64,000 nucleotides of DNA. It comes from Amorphophallus konjac. Taxonomy: Eukaryota > Streptophyta > Magnoliopsida > Alismatales > Araceae. Shown one piece after another: positions 40,951-53,178 of this stretch. Every line of letters starts with the position of its first letter. Within the stretch, counting starts at the first letter, position 1. Both the position numbers and the translations under genes were made by a program. The notes under the pieces are model-generated. The model saw only the letters and a program-made list of their open reading frames with translations. It was not told the DNA's origin and did not search any database. The DNA is taken from positions 78,617,247-78,681,246 of the forward strand of contig CM040128.1 of NCBI GenBank assembly GCA_022559845.1, written 5' to 3'.

Positions 40951-43036
40951 TGATGTGGGATGGGACGCGACTTGAGACAACAAGGCACTCTAGCTCGCGG
41001 ACGTCCCTAAGCGAGGGAAACGCATGGATCTGTGTGGTTGAGAAATCGGCAATGAGTCTCGGGTATCGACTTTTCCGCGTACTCGGATTGAGTCACGGGA
41101 CGGGTTCCACTCACTCGCTCTCGCAGCAGTGATAAAAGTATAACGAGCTACGTTCCCATCACTCTAGCAGCGGCAATAGAATACATAGGAAATAAGCAAA
41201 ATGCAAAGAGAGGAGCGGACACGATACCTCCACGCTACCGGGCGTGGGGAAGATGAACTCGGTCGAACTTCGCACTCCCGGAACTGTAAATAATTAAATT
41301 ACAGCAATGAATATTATTACCTACTCCACACAGGGAGGTAAAGGGATACAATATGGGACCCGAGAGTAGCGGGTTGGAGTTGACGGGCAGCGATTTAGGC
41401 AGCTCCGGCGGTGATGCGTGCCAACGAACGTGGGGCCCACGTCCTGGTCAGAGGGTCGATCGGGCCGAGAGTGGTACCACAGTGGTGGGGACTCCTGGAG
41501 GGACGATCCGGAGGAGGGGGACGCGCTGGTTCGCCTTGTGGAAGGCGAGACGGCCCTACTGGGAACGATGTTGCTTGCTGCCCACGAACATGTTCTGCCA
41601 TCACAGCACTGCGCGACCCAGAGAGAACAGCTGCTGCGATCAGACCTCAGCTCAGAACGACGTAATACTAGCGCCGTTGGAAGGCTCTCTCAGAGATCTA
41701 CAACCCCATGTTGTTATAGGAATATTAATGTCTCTGTATGCTCCGTGGCTGAATTTACAATAGACTGGCTCACAGAACCAGATCGGATAGGGCAGAAAGT
41801 GTATCTGCCTAAGAACTTCGTTTGACCGGAGAGTAGACGATGGATCTGGGTGCTGGAAATTTTATGGCTGAGAGAGGGGAATGTGAGGATGACACAAAAA
41901 TATTTTGGGATTTTTGGGACGCGGTTTAAGAGGTGAAAGGGATTTTATGGTGGATAGGGGTCGAATCTGGACTGCATAGGACAAAATAGATTTCGGAAAA
42001 TGTAGTGATTTTTTTGTGAGGAAAAAGAACTCCTAAATTCATGGAAAAATTAATGGAATGGTGGTTTGATAAACAGAACTTCCAATCCAAATTTCAGCTC
42101 ATTCTGAAATTGGGAAGGGGGAAGAACTAGGCTGTTGGAACACAGATCTGCACAGGAGGCAGATTGCCAGGGGCAGAGATAGTGAATTGGGAAAAATGGC
42201 AAACAAAAGTGGAATGACCTGAATTTGTTTGTGGAGGATGGGGTGGACGTGGGGAACTCACCCTCCAATTTTCAGCACGATCTGAGCTCCTGATTGAGAG
42301 CTAAAAATCGAGCACTAGGCTTATATCCAGTAATGGACAGATCTGCGACGGCAAGGCGGTGACGGCTCGATGGTGGCGGCGGCGGCGGTGCTGAGCTTCT
42401 CACTCAGAGAGGGGGTGGTGGGGAGGCTTCACACCTCTGAAAATTTGGAGCTATCACAGCTCCAAGGGGGAGAGAGGGTGCCCTTGGGCAAATTGAGCAA
42501 CAAATGGGATTTTTTTCTTTATTAATTGCTAAGGAATTCACAAAATACATGGGTTATATAGAAATGAAAAAAAGACATCAACTACCCCTAGATCTAGGGT
42601 TAGGGCAGAGTAAACTAGGGATAGGATAATTAATCCCCCATGTGGTCAAATAACCAAATTAAATAAAATACAACAAGGAATAAACAATAGTAAAAGGGGG
42701 AGCATCTTGGACTTTGCTTGGTCCAAGTTTGAATTTTCTTCCACCTTGTCCCCCCCCATGGTCCAAGTCTAATCTTGGACTTTGAACTAGCCCCACATGG
42801 GCCCTAGATCCTAGGTGGACCAATGAAAAATATGGTGGGGGCCCTGCTGGACCTACTAGCAAATTACATAGAAACCCGAAGGCCTTTTTGCAAAGAAACC
42901 CAAAGATTCCTAATGACTAACCCTTTGGCTTATAATGCCTTATAATTGCAAACCCAATTAGCCAAAAATATAAATGCAAACAAAAAGGACACAAATGTAA
43001 AAATGAAAGGTTAGTGCTCGATGTTGATTCCCATCA
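40951..43036 (-). repeat. A2 right LTR (5' LTR in element orientation)
   Basis: This is the partner of 36400-38489, with many substitutions and small indels, for example in the GGC-rich stretch near 42370. No gene is present. Confidence 0.9.
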
Positions 43037-43041
43037 GGTTG

Positions 43042-43791
43042 GGCTATAACCCTGTAAATAAAAAGAGTTTTGGAAATAAAATTTATGCATCTCTTGTGCA
43101 AGGTTATGATCAGACTAGTAGCTCGACCTCAACTCACAAACAACCTGCTGCTCAAAAGATTCAGAATCATCCTAAAAATCTGAAAAACCTAAAAGGCAAA
43201 AACAACATGCATGCTAAGAAATCACATGTCACAAACCATGCACCAAAGAAAATGAATGTGTCATGTCATTACTGTAATAAGTATGGTCATTTGATGCACG
43301 CGTGTCTGTTAATGAAAAAAAATGATTTAAATGCTGGTAGGAAATATGTTAAGAGTTTGCATGATATGAAACCTTCCTTTTCGCATGTTAAGAACAAGAA
43401 AATTCATTATTTTTGTTGTGGTCAATCAGGCCACATTGCTGCTGAATGTTGGCACATTGTGTCTCACAAGTTTGGGAAGAATGGCCATACAGTCAAGGAC
43501 TGTTGGCATGTTAAAGAAAAGAAAGTGTTTCACAGGAAACATGATTGCAGGTTTAATTATAACTAGAAATTCAATGCCAATCCTTTTATGCACAACAATT
43601 ACATAAAACATGTTAGTTCATGTCATTATTGCAGGCAGACTGGGCACTCGATGAATAACTATTTTTTAATGATGTTTGATGATATGGAAGCCCAAAAGCT
43701 GTGGAGAGCACCTCACAAACGTGCCACTGACATTATAGGACCCAAGAATTCTTGGGTACCTAAAAATGCAAACTTAGGAACTATTTTGTAG
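43042..43791 (+). pseudogene. S1 Gag, C-terminal zinc-knuckle array
   Basis: Gag resumes as GYNPVNKKSFGNK and carries a series of CCHC-like knuckles. CHYCNKYGHLMHAC is intact. YFCCGQSGHIAAEC, FGKNGHTVKDC and CHYCRQTGHSMNNY each lack one or more ligands. The end reads QKLWRAPHKRATDIIGPKNSWVPK. An in-frame TAG occurs at 43564-43566. S2 has the same array at 56165-57020, so it is a family feature rather than chance. The intact and decayed knuckles suggest relaxed selection. Confidence 0.85.
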
Positions 43792-46276
43792 GAGTGCCTT
43801 GGAAGCTGATGAATAAAGGGGTAAATAAGCCAAGGCACCCGAGTATGGTAAAACCCCAAATTATGCACTTTACAGGTTTGGCTATTTGAATATTAATAAT
43901 TTTTCTTCAGATAGATATAAATCATGCTTGACCTATTAGTTAAAATCAGTTGCATACATTCTCTTTCGCATACATATCTGTTCAGATAACTATCATCAAA
44001 ATTGTGGAGATGCATATAGGACTGCATTCTGCACTCTTATGCTTGCTCTGTGTGTGTTAAGTAAATTACTCTTATTATGTGTTTCTTGATTCTGGCTAAA
44101 TTAAACCCATTGGTATATCAAATACTGTCGGAAGAAGGGAAGATTTTATGTCTGTCTGGAAACCCACACTATGCGTGGGGTGGTCTTAAGACCTACGTTC
44201 TCCGCCTAGTACCAAGGGTTGATTATGAAGCCTATCATGACACATGATTTGAATTTGATTTATCTGAACATACTTTTATGCCTGCATATGCTGATCTTCA
44301 TGAAAATGCATAAATCTGAAATAAATTCCTCTTCATGCGGGACTATCACATTTGCTTTAAATCTACTATACATAATTTGAATTCATGTTGACATCTGAAA
44401 TGAGTGTTAAAACTTGCATCTTTGTTAATGGTTCAATGCATTAGGTTAGGCGGAGTCAATGCACATGCATACATGTTGTTAAGTGCATATATTGATTTCA
44501 GATTTCATTTTATGTCATTCATATTGAAAATACCAAAAATGCTATTTGAGTGCATACATTTAGGGGGAGCATAAGGTATATCTCTGAAATTGCTTGACTG
44601 ACATCTACTCTTTACCTCATGATTCATTCCATTCAGTCAGTCAAATTGTTCCCCTTGGTTAACCGATGATCCTTGATTCAGTCTTTGCTGATATTTGTGA
44701 TTGATATTTCTATCTCTCATTCCTAAGCTGGTCTGTATGATCCTCATATTCACTGCGCATCCTATCAATTGGTCTCTTCATGAAAATGGTTTTTGAAACT
44801 CCTTTCAACTCTCTGCATCTATTGAGGGGGAGGCTTGTCTGAAATCTCAATGATTGATCTTCTACTTGGATGTCATTATCATACCTTTCAATCAATCACC
44901 TTGGAATTATTTCACAACAATTGGCATCAATCTGGATTCACCCTCTTGCTGCTATTGCTGAACTTTCCTGAAAATCATTTTGTATCTGTTAAGTCTAATA
45001 CCCGACCACTTGATTGTCCTCATAGCCCTTGTTTGTCACCTATCTTCAAGAACACTCAAAATTCAGAAGGATTCCAATTTGTGTACTATGATCATAAATT
45101 TGAATATTCTTGTTTTGGAATCTTATATTATACAGGATTATGATGTCCCAAAATAATTTGCTGGTTTGATTTTAATGATTTCCTTGAGTTTAAAGATAAA
45201 CGCCTTGAAAAGAATATGTATTCAGTTTAATAGTCCTTAACCAGCTTTCACATTGTTGTGTCTTGTTAAATCTTCTTGAATATGAAAATCTAGAATTATG
45301 ATTGCCTTTGGTTGAGATACTTGGATAAAGTATTGTTTTTAAACATAGAACTATCTGAAAACTCTAAAGGGCAGCATGATAAAATTGTATTTCAATGCTC
45401 ATGGCAGAGCAATGACAAAGGCTACACTGAGAAACTAAAGCCTCCATCAAAGAAATGGAGTGGACTTAGTCATAAGGTGTCCTTGTTATCTCTGTTCAAA
45501 TTGAAGCAAGACAGTTAGTCTCACTGAGTAACTAGGGATACTAGCATCTGATCAATGTGTACCCTTAAGTCAAAAGGTATTGACTATACTTGATTGCTCT
45601 TAAAAATATTCTGAGCCAAAAGGAAAAATCTGAAAATGTGACCGAAGGTCAAGTTGTTGTACCGAAACCTTGAGAACTTGAACAAAACTGTTGTTGTGTT
45701 TAGCTTCAATACTATTTTTGAGTAACTCCTAGAGGTGCCATTAGTTTATTTGAGTAAGATAATAGGAGGTTGACAGGGCTCTATTATGGAAAAATTGGTT
45801 CATTTCTATTAAACAAGCATGCAGTTATTTCTTTTAAAAGAAGTTTCATTGATAAACTCTGAATTTATTAGATTTGAACCATGCATGTAAATAAGGATCT
45901 GATCATAACTCTTTTATAATTATAGAGTCTAAACTTGAATTAATTCCGCTTTATGAAATTCGTATCTGATTGAGAATCCCTTCATTCATATATGCTAAAT
46001 TAGCCTATATGTAAATCCTACTTTCCAGGGCTTCATATTTCATTTCTACTATCAAACTTCCTCTTTTTGATGTTGTCAAAGGGGGAGAATAGTTTGGTGG
46101 TGAGTTTTGAGTCTGTCAGTCATTCATAGAGAGTCATTGAACAATGAGTGGAGTTTGCATGATGCATGATTGTGTCCTTAATATGTTGCATTGCTAAGGG
46201 GGAGTTAGCTAGCTGTTTGAGTTAGTTAGTTGTTTGATTGAAATGGTTGGTAATGACTCATAGTTTTGCCATCATC
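43792..46276 (+). other. Non-coding internal spacer of S1
   Basis: About 2.5 kb occupies the place of the pol gene, with no recognisable enzyme remnant. It aligns in parts with the S2 spacer, for example the CCGCCTAGTACCA block at 44204 versus the reverse complement near 55564, and TGGTATATCAAAT near 44112. It contains four extra (A)GGGGGAG motifs at about 44562, 44826, 46079 and 46197. Confidence 0.75.
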
Positions 46277-46290
46277 AAAAAGGGGGAGAT
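46277..46290 (+). other. S1 polypurine tract
   Basis: AAAAAGGGGGAGAT directly precedes the 3' LTR. The same sequence stands in S2 (minus strand, 53165-53178). Confidence 0.92.
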
Positions 46291-46631
46291 TGTTGTGTCA
46301 CTGGGTTTTGATGTTGTCAAAAACATGAATCATGTATACTCTTTAAATTGTTTTTGATTGAGTTGTTTAAGTGTTTAAATTGCCATGTTGCACAAAGAAC
46401 AGGATAAAGGCTAGTCAAATTCAAAAGTCAACACACATTCAACAAGAAAAGCCAACATGGTCAATGAAGTCAATGCACAGTCAACAAGAAAGCTTAATGG
46501 TCTAGCTCAGCCAGTCAAAGCTCCAATCAGCACAAACTGTACTAATGGCCGACAGACAGTTGGCATAGCAACGAAGGTCGATGCACCCTTGTTATTTCAA
46601 CAAGCAAGGTCGGTGCAATGCCTTCCCTGCA
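46291..46631 (+). repeat. S1 3' LTR, first segment
   Basis: It matches 32487-32829 of the 5' LTR and is interrupted at 46631 by the Tekay-like solo LTR. Confidence 0.92.
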
Positions 46632-49600
46632 TGTAGTGCCCCAGAATTTATTTAAGAATTTTCTGGAATTATTAGCAATTAAATGGACTAATTTAAATTT
46701 ATTAATCAATATAAGGCCAAATGGTGATAATCAATTAACCCAACTCACTTAATTAGAGTCCAAAAAGGTTTTAAGACCAGGCCCATTAAGTTTGGCCCAT
46801 ATTCTAGAAGGTTATTAAGCCTATCCACGAATTTTTAAGGATAAATACTAATTATATAGATAAATATATGGATAGGTAAATGAAATAGTTTTAATAATTA
46901 GAAACTCTAGCTACGACGACTGTAACGGTCTATCGTAAGACTGCCATAGCCGTGTAACGCGGTAGGGTTTGACCGTTACACTCTGCGTATTCCGTGAGTA
47001 GAAGAAGTTGTAAAAAGATTGGAACTTGATGTTCCTATCCACAAGAGACCTAAGTGGAACAATGTATAAAGACTCTAAGAACTCTTAGAGATTAGGTTTT
47101 GATAGATTAAGGACTCTAAACTCAATCTAATCTTCAAACCCTAGCTAGAACCCTATAAATAGGACCTAGTTCTGAACTGTGCGACCCTTACTTTTTGGAC
47201 GTAAAGAATCAAGGTAAGGAGTCACTATCTCAGGTAAGGTCTTTAGAGGCATTTGTTTACAATACTTTAGACTAAATCCCCTCCAAATTTCACATCTTTA
47301 GGTCAAGAGGTCGTGGAGATAGAACCTAAAGAAGTCGCTGAAAAAGTCATAGAAGAAGGAAAACTAGGGCAAGATTCTCAACCCAATTCAGAAGATACAG
47401 CCTAAGTTAAGAGGTAGGTTATCTCATGAATGGCAAAAACAACCTGATAGGACTAAAAGCCCTCTGGTTTGATTGAATTTCATGCATAGTAGAGCATTAA
47501 TTTCATTTTTTACTAGTTATTATACATGTCATGCATCTCTTAGCCCTAATAGAGAAATTAAAGCATGTTATTCATCTAATCCACTGATACCCATGCACAT
47601 AGATAGCCTATACTTCGTCATCATGCCTAGAATAGATATGATGTTTAATTTACAGACATGATGTGAGTTGATCTCTTAGTGTTTTACATGTTTTCTGTTA
47701 CCAGACTCTCTGACGCATCAGCGTAGGACCGTCACACTCATATAACGGCCCTACGACAGACCGTCACACACCCTGTTATTTTTGGATTTTCACTGTTGTC
47801 TCTAACGCACTAGGACAGGCACGTTACGTTCATGTAACGGCTGGTTCCTGACCGTCACAATCACTGTGACGCCTCATCTCTAGACCGTCAGAGTCTATGA
47901 TCTGCCAACCCTAGACAGAATATAACTTGCCAATATTATTTACTGTTAAGCCTAGTTACCTAAGTTTTAACCTGATCATGTGATTTTAAGGTTATTTGAT
48001 TGTTCATGATAGGTATTGCATGATTTGGTGTCTCATTGTTATTTTAAGTAATGTTAGTTTAATGAGCCCAATTCTATAGTTTGTATTATAAAGCATGACT
48101 TTTCTTTTTAACCTTGTATTGACGGAGTTTTCATCATGATTTTCACATTGATTATACATATCTCTCTCTATCAATAAAGTCATTTCTATAAGTGCATGGC
48201 ACATATTCCGATATGTTGTCATTAGTTCACACTTTGCACTATAGGAACACAATCTTGGACTTGAGGACCTCTCTATTGGATACTCTTTCCAATGCACTAG
48301 GAAATCATTGTTTCAAGACCTCCGTAATTCTCCGCGAGCCTGGGATTCTCACTAGGACGCCGAGTTGGTTGTACCATTAAAAGCCTATTAAATAGAATAC
48401 ACTATCGTTGTTTCTGATTCTAGTAATGTAACGGCCTTGCACTGGACCGTCAGGCTCACGTAACGGCCCAATGAACGACCGTCACATTCCTCTGAGTCTA
48501 TTTTCATCTTTCTAGACTCGGATCACTGTAACGGCCCATTACTGGCGCGTCACATTATGTAACAGCCCGGTAAACGACCGTCACACTGCTGGCATATGTT
48601 AACCCAAGGTTTGACCAAGGGTTGATATTTCAATGATTCTAGATAACCCTTAATGATCTAGAACTTATCATATTACTTAATAGACTTAATGTAATGAATG
48701 GAAGATAAGAAAAATACCGTTATGCTGTCGATTTATTTCTAAGAGCATGGCATTGTTTAAGTCATTTTCTTGACTCATTCTTGCATCGAAGCATTCATTC
48801 ATTGATTCTAGTTATCATGAAATTATTGGAAGTACCACATTCTTGGCCATACTTTACTATTATATTGCGTGGAAGTAGCTTAATTTATAACTGAAGATGC
48901 GATCGAGCACTGATTGTGTTTAAGGGCTCTATGCTAGTCCCCTCGACTGATTGTCGGAAACGTACTATTTTATAAACCATGGGGTATGATGCTACTGGCG
49001 TCGCATTGCACTGGGAGTACTATTTCTATAAATAAGTGAAGATCCACGATACGATACGACACGACATGACATTCTTACTTGATATTCCATATAAATTCAT
49101 AAAACACTTACTCATAAGCATAAGATGCTAAAGTGATGAATATGTGGCTTGCTAGTACATTCTCAATATATTCTTGCTCGTTAAAGGCCAAATATCATGT
49201 TCATGTTATATTCTTGCTAGTTCATTCTTGATCATTCTATCTTATCTTGTTACTTTGGTTTGATCGCATGATTGATTCGCATTCGTATGATTTTACCTTA
49301 TTCTTTAGAGCTAAAATGTTAACTACTTTAATAGTGCCTTCATGTTGATGCGAAGATACCTACTGGACAAGTGTGCTCATTACCTATTTCCAATGTTTTA
49401 TAGGAGGTGGAAGTAGTTCGGATTCAGATTCAGGCTATACTTGTGGCGGGTCCGGAAGTGAGTGAAAGTCTTGTAAAGCTACGAGTGAAGACTTAGGAAG
49501 TTTATCATGTTTAGATTGAGTCAATGTAATTTTCTTATTTCTTGAGTCTAGTAGAAGGAAAAGATGATGAAAAGTGGTTGTATTATGAATATTGATCATT

Positions 49601-49760
49601 TATGAAATAAAGTTGAAGTTTGATTAAATCCTGTGCAATTGTATTTATGTGTGTGATTATCTTGCGCTCTGATTGTTCTTGCTTGCAAGAGGCTTACCAT
49701 GCCGGCTGTTCGCGCTCCCCGAGCGAGTCTTCCGCTGTAAATAGGGCTCGGGGCGTGACA
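46632..49760 (+). mobile_element. Tekay-like solo LTR
   Basis: A 3129-bp LTR starts TGTAGTGCCCCAG and ends GGGCGTGACA. It is flanked by CTGCA at 46627-46631 and 49761-49765 and has no internal region. It aligns along its length with the LTR of the Tekay-like element at 6195-24572, including the TATA box (47151-47163) and the GTAACGG palindrome arrays (47711-47891 and 48426-48585). It marks an older full insertion that lost its body by LTR-LTR recombination. It holds no gene. Confidence 0.95.
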
Positions 49761-49765
49761 CTGCA

Positions 49766-51630
49766 CAAGCAAGGTTGGTGCAATGCCTTCCCTGTACTAG
49801 CACGGTCGGTGCAATGTTTTCCTTGGCACAAGCAAGGTCGGTGCAATCTCTTCACTAGCACAAGCACGATCAGTGTAATGTTCGATTTCAAAGGAACAAG
49901 GTCGGTGCAATCTCTTCGCTAGCACAAGCACGGTCGGTGCAATCTCTCAGTTAAGCCAAGAACTAAGGTCGACACTAGTTCTGCCCTCAAGCAACGAAGG
50001 TCGATGCTAGTTCTGCCCAGTTTTGATTTCTAGTGTCTGAGGTCGATGCTACTTCAGTTTGCACGCAGCTATGGTCGATGTTACTTCAGCTGGGACAGCA
50101 ACTAAGGTTGATGCTACTTCAGTTTGCACAAAGCTAAGGTCGATGTTACTTCAGCTGGGACAGCAACTAAGGTCGATGCTACTTCAGTTTGCACGTAGCT
50201 AAGGTTGATGTTACTTCAGCTGGGACAACAACTAAGGTCGATGCTACTTCAGTTAGCACGCAGCGATGCACATCAAGCCAGCGCATGAAAAAGGTTGATG
50301 CACATTTGCTACTAAGGTCTCTGCATGGTTATCTTCAACATAGGAAAGGTGTTTGAAGAAATGCCTGAGTAAACTATTGGGAGATGTAGGACTTAAGTGA
50401 ATCGGTACAGAGGCACGTGATTATGCATAAGAAGACAAGTGAGACCAATCATTGGTACTGCAAGGGAGTGGCACGTGAACCCATGTGAGCAGTGATGGGG
50501 CACGTGATCCAAGAAAAGATGGCACTCATTTTTAGAGGTTTCCAGAAGAATCATCCTCTCTCTCTCATGCCAGGTGGACCAATAGGGTGTCACTAGGTTA
50601 TTCCTTCTAGCTCATCGTTAAGGAGGCCCTGTCCTATATATATAGCCGCCTCGTCCTTCGATGAAGAATATATATGAAAAGAGAAAAAGGGGTACTGAGG
50701 GCCCGCAGAAAGCAGTAAGGGGTTCCTGTGAGCGAAGGTTCCATTTGAAAAGAGAGCTGCACAGAAGAAGAAAAAGAGAGTGAGAGCTGAGAAGTGAAGA
50801 GAGCAGGAGATAAAAATAAAGTATCGTAAAAGTGAGAAGAAGAAGAGAAAGAGAGAGCCCGTGGAGAAAAAGTGTGCAACATAGTTTTGAGTGAAGATCC
50901 GGGTGTTCTTTCTTGGCCTCTAGATCAAATCCAAGCCATCGTGGTTTTCATCTTTGTAGCAACTATTGCTATAGTTCCTTGTTGCTTTTGTCTTCCATTT
51001 TTCTTGATTTCTTCCATCAAGCTGTTAGTCAACGTGTTAGCAAGCTGTGAGGCTCAGCGTTGAGGATTTGTTCCTCGGTTAGCAAGCTGTGAGGCTCAGT
51101 GATGTTAGCAAGCTGTGAGGCTCAACTGTTCAAGCTGTCAGTCAGTGAATCCTCACTAGGTTCAGTGAGGGGTGGATGTAGGCAGACTTGGTGTCTGACC
51201 GAACCACCTAAAAATATCATGTGTTAGTGGTTTGCTTTGTGAGTGTGAATCCATTTCATCTATCTTCTTCACAAGTTTTGATTCCAAGCCATTTTAGTTT
51301 CTATATGCTAAGCACTCATCTATAGTTTTAGTTGAAGTAATCGCCGCAACTGCTTTGTGCGATTCTTGGGTAATCTGTGCTTCCTAGTTTAGATTCATGC
51401 CCCGTGAGATTTTCCCCTTTGAGTGTGTTGAATGTGTTCAATGTTATATAAGTCCGCGTGCACGCTAAGCACTTGTTTTTGATTAGGGCAGAATTTCACT
51501 TAGAGTCTGAGACATTCATTCTGCACCCTTAATGGTTTGTCTCTAACTCGGTTGAGTTTCTATTCCGCAATATTTTTTTTAAATGGTATTCATTCAACCC
51601 CCCTCTGAATTCTTGCCTTACATTCCATCA
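49766..51630 (+). repeat. S1 3' LTR, second segment
   Basis: It resumes in the GGTCGGTGCAAT array and ends TTACATTCCATCA. It has a TATA box at 50634-50645, three 65-bp units (about 50050-50255) and the GTTAGCAAGCTGTGAGGCTC repeats near 51040-51125. Confidence 0.92.
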
Positions 51631-51635
51631 CACTC

Positions 51636-53164
51636 TCTTCTTCTTTTTCAAACACACGAATTGCTGGAGTTTCACTCACAGACGGCTGCTCACTCTCTCA
51701 CGATCTCTGCTCTCAAAACTCTCTCTAATTCTTTTTCTGACTTTCTTCAATTCTATCTCCCTCTCTTTCTTTTTCTATTTCTCTGGTTGCCACTGGCTTT
51801 CTGCCGCTCACCCTTCTTTTCTTCTACTCGTTCTTCTTATATATTCTCCCCTTGTAATCCTCTGCAGGTGCTTTTATATGGAGAACAGGGGCGCCGGAGG
51901 TAGTTTGATGAAGATGATGATACTCCCTCCGTCAGATGACTCCACGTGGTAGAATCACAGCGATCTCCAAAAAGAATCGCCTGGTCGTGTGGAGGGAATG
52001 TTCCCGCCATAAGATGAGCGCCTTAAAGCATCCACATGTCAAAGTAGGTTGTTAAGCTTTCCACGTGGCATCCCTTGGATCACGTGCCCCAACTAATCAT
52101 TTACACATGACTGTGCCAATGATTGGTCTTGACCTATTCGACCATGTTTCTGACTTAGCTGCTTCCAGAACTTAAGTTACTCGAACCTGGTTTGTACTTA
52201 AGTCTCTGCAGTTGAAGAGGCATTTAGTCAAGCACCTGGCAATCAGATTAGACTAAAACAAACCAATAAATCTGACATATTGATTCATGGTTTATGAATT
52301 TAATCGTGATGTAATTAAGGCTATCAATTCAGAAAATCACATAGAGAGTATTCAAATGCTCTTACAGATATTCATCGATGCACAAGTCAACTGTGCAAGC
52401 TTAAGTATAAGTCAGACACAAATTGACTTCGTAATACATAGAGCATATGAATAATGAATTGCTCAGACATTAACATGTTGTGAATATGAAAGGGAAGAGA
52501 ACAAAATGCATGCATTGGCTTTAACACATGTTTTAGCCTGCTGACACAGACCTTAGCCATAGACCATGCAAGCTAACACTAACTTGATGCAGATGACAAA
52601 GTTAGCTAGAATTGACCTGAAGTGTGCGTGAGGCACTACTTGCACCGACCTTATAAGTGAGCATATAATTGTGCACTGACCTGGCAAGCAAATGTGCTTG
52701 GGCTATATATGCGAGCAGCAGAAGATGCACCAATCTTATGACAATGCAAAACGTGCAAACTATGCACCAGCCCTAGTAAAGACTAAGGCAGATATGCACT
52801 GACCTTGCATGTAGTCTAACAATGTATGCACCAACTCTGTATTCGGACCAGCAGAAGGTGTACCGCCTTGATATGCATACTATCAAAGTATGCACCGACC
52901 TTGTATCGCACAAGGGCAAATGTGCACCGACCTTGTATCACACAAGGAAGGTGTGCACGGACCTGGTTTAGTGCAAGGGTAAAAACTACACCGGCCTTAG
53001 TCATGCGTAAGACACACTTGCACCAACCTTAGTCATGCAAAATGACAATATGCACAGACTCCAATTCACAGACTCATGAAGGCTCCAAACATGTTCTGTT
53101 TGACTTAAGGTGTTTGACTTTTGACTTATGGTGTTTGACATCATCAAAACAGAGAATGCTAACA
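51636..53164 (-). repeat. S2 left LTR, second segment
   Basis: It resumes after S1 and matches 59418-60949. In element orientation it holds the U3. TTGAC motifs lie at 53097-53143 and the GCACCGACC array at about 52645-53060. A TATA box (minus ATATATAAGA) lies at 51837-51846. Confidence 0.92.
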
Positions 53165-53178
53165 ATCTCCCCCTTTTT
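53165..53178 (-). other. S2 polypurine tract
   Basis: The minus strand reads AAAAAGGGGGAGAT immediately before the 3' LTR start TGTTAGCATTC. Confidence 0.92.

Larger units (their letters stand above)
36400..43036 (-). mobile_element. Element A2: non-autonomous chromovirus-like retrotransposon
   Basis: A2 starts TGATGCGGG at 36400 and ends CCCATCA at 43036, flanked by GGTTG at 36395-36399 and 43037-43041. The Sirevirus Gag reading resumes after it. The LTRs are 36400-38489 (about 2090 bp) and 40951-43036 (2086 bp). Coding remnants on the minus strand (40587-38490) are Gag, the unknown central region and a damaged chromodomain, in the order seen in A1, with no pol. It is older than B1: several stops, LTRs more diverged, and a one-base loss at the inner end of the left LTR. 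Confidence 0.9.
32487..51630 (+). mobile_element. Element S1: gag-only Sirevirus-like Ty1/copia element
   Basis: S1 starts TGTTGTGTC at 32487 and ends CATTCCATCA at 51630, flanked by CACTC at 32482-32486 and 51631-51635. The uninterrupted right LTR of S2 (59404-59440) shows the empty site. It has a 5' LTR (32487-34594), a primer site, gag (34621-36399 and 43042-43791, split by A2), a non-coding spacer, a polypurine tract (46277) and a 3' LTR (46291-46631 and 49766-51630, split by a Tekay-like solo LTR). No protease, integrase, reverse transcriptase or RNase H is present. Confidence 0.92.

Noticed and set aside
52826..53032. Short ORFs rich in CIR/HRPC motifs
   Set aside because: They arise from translating the GCACCGACC repeat array in the S2 LTR.
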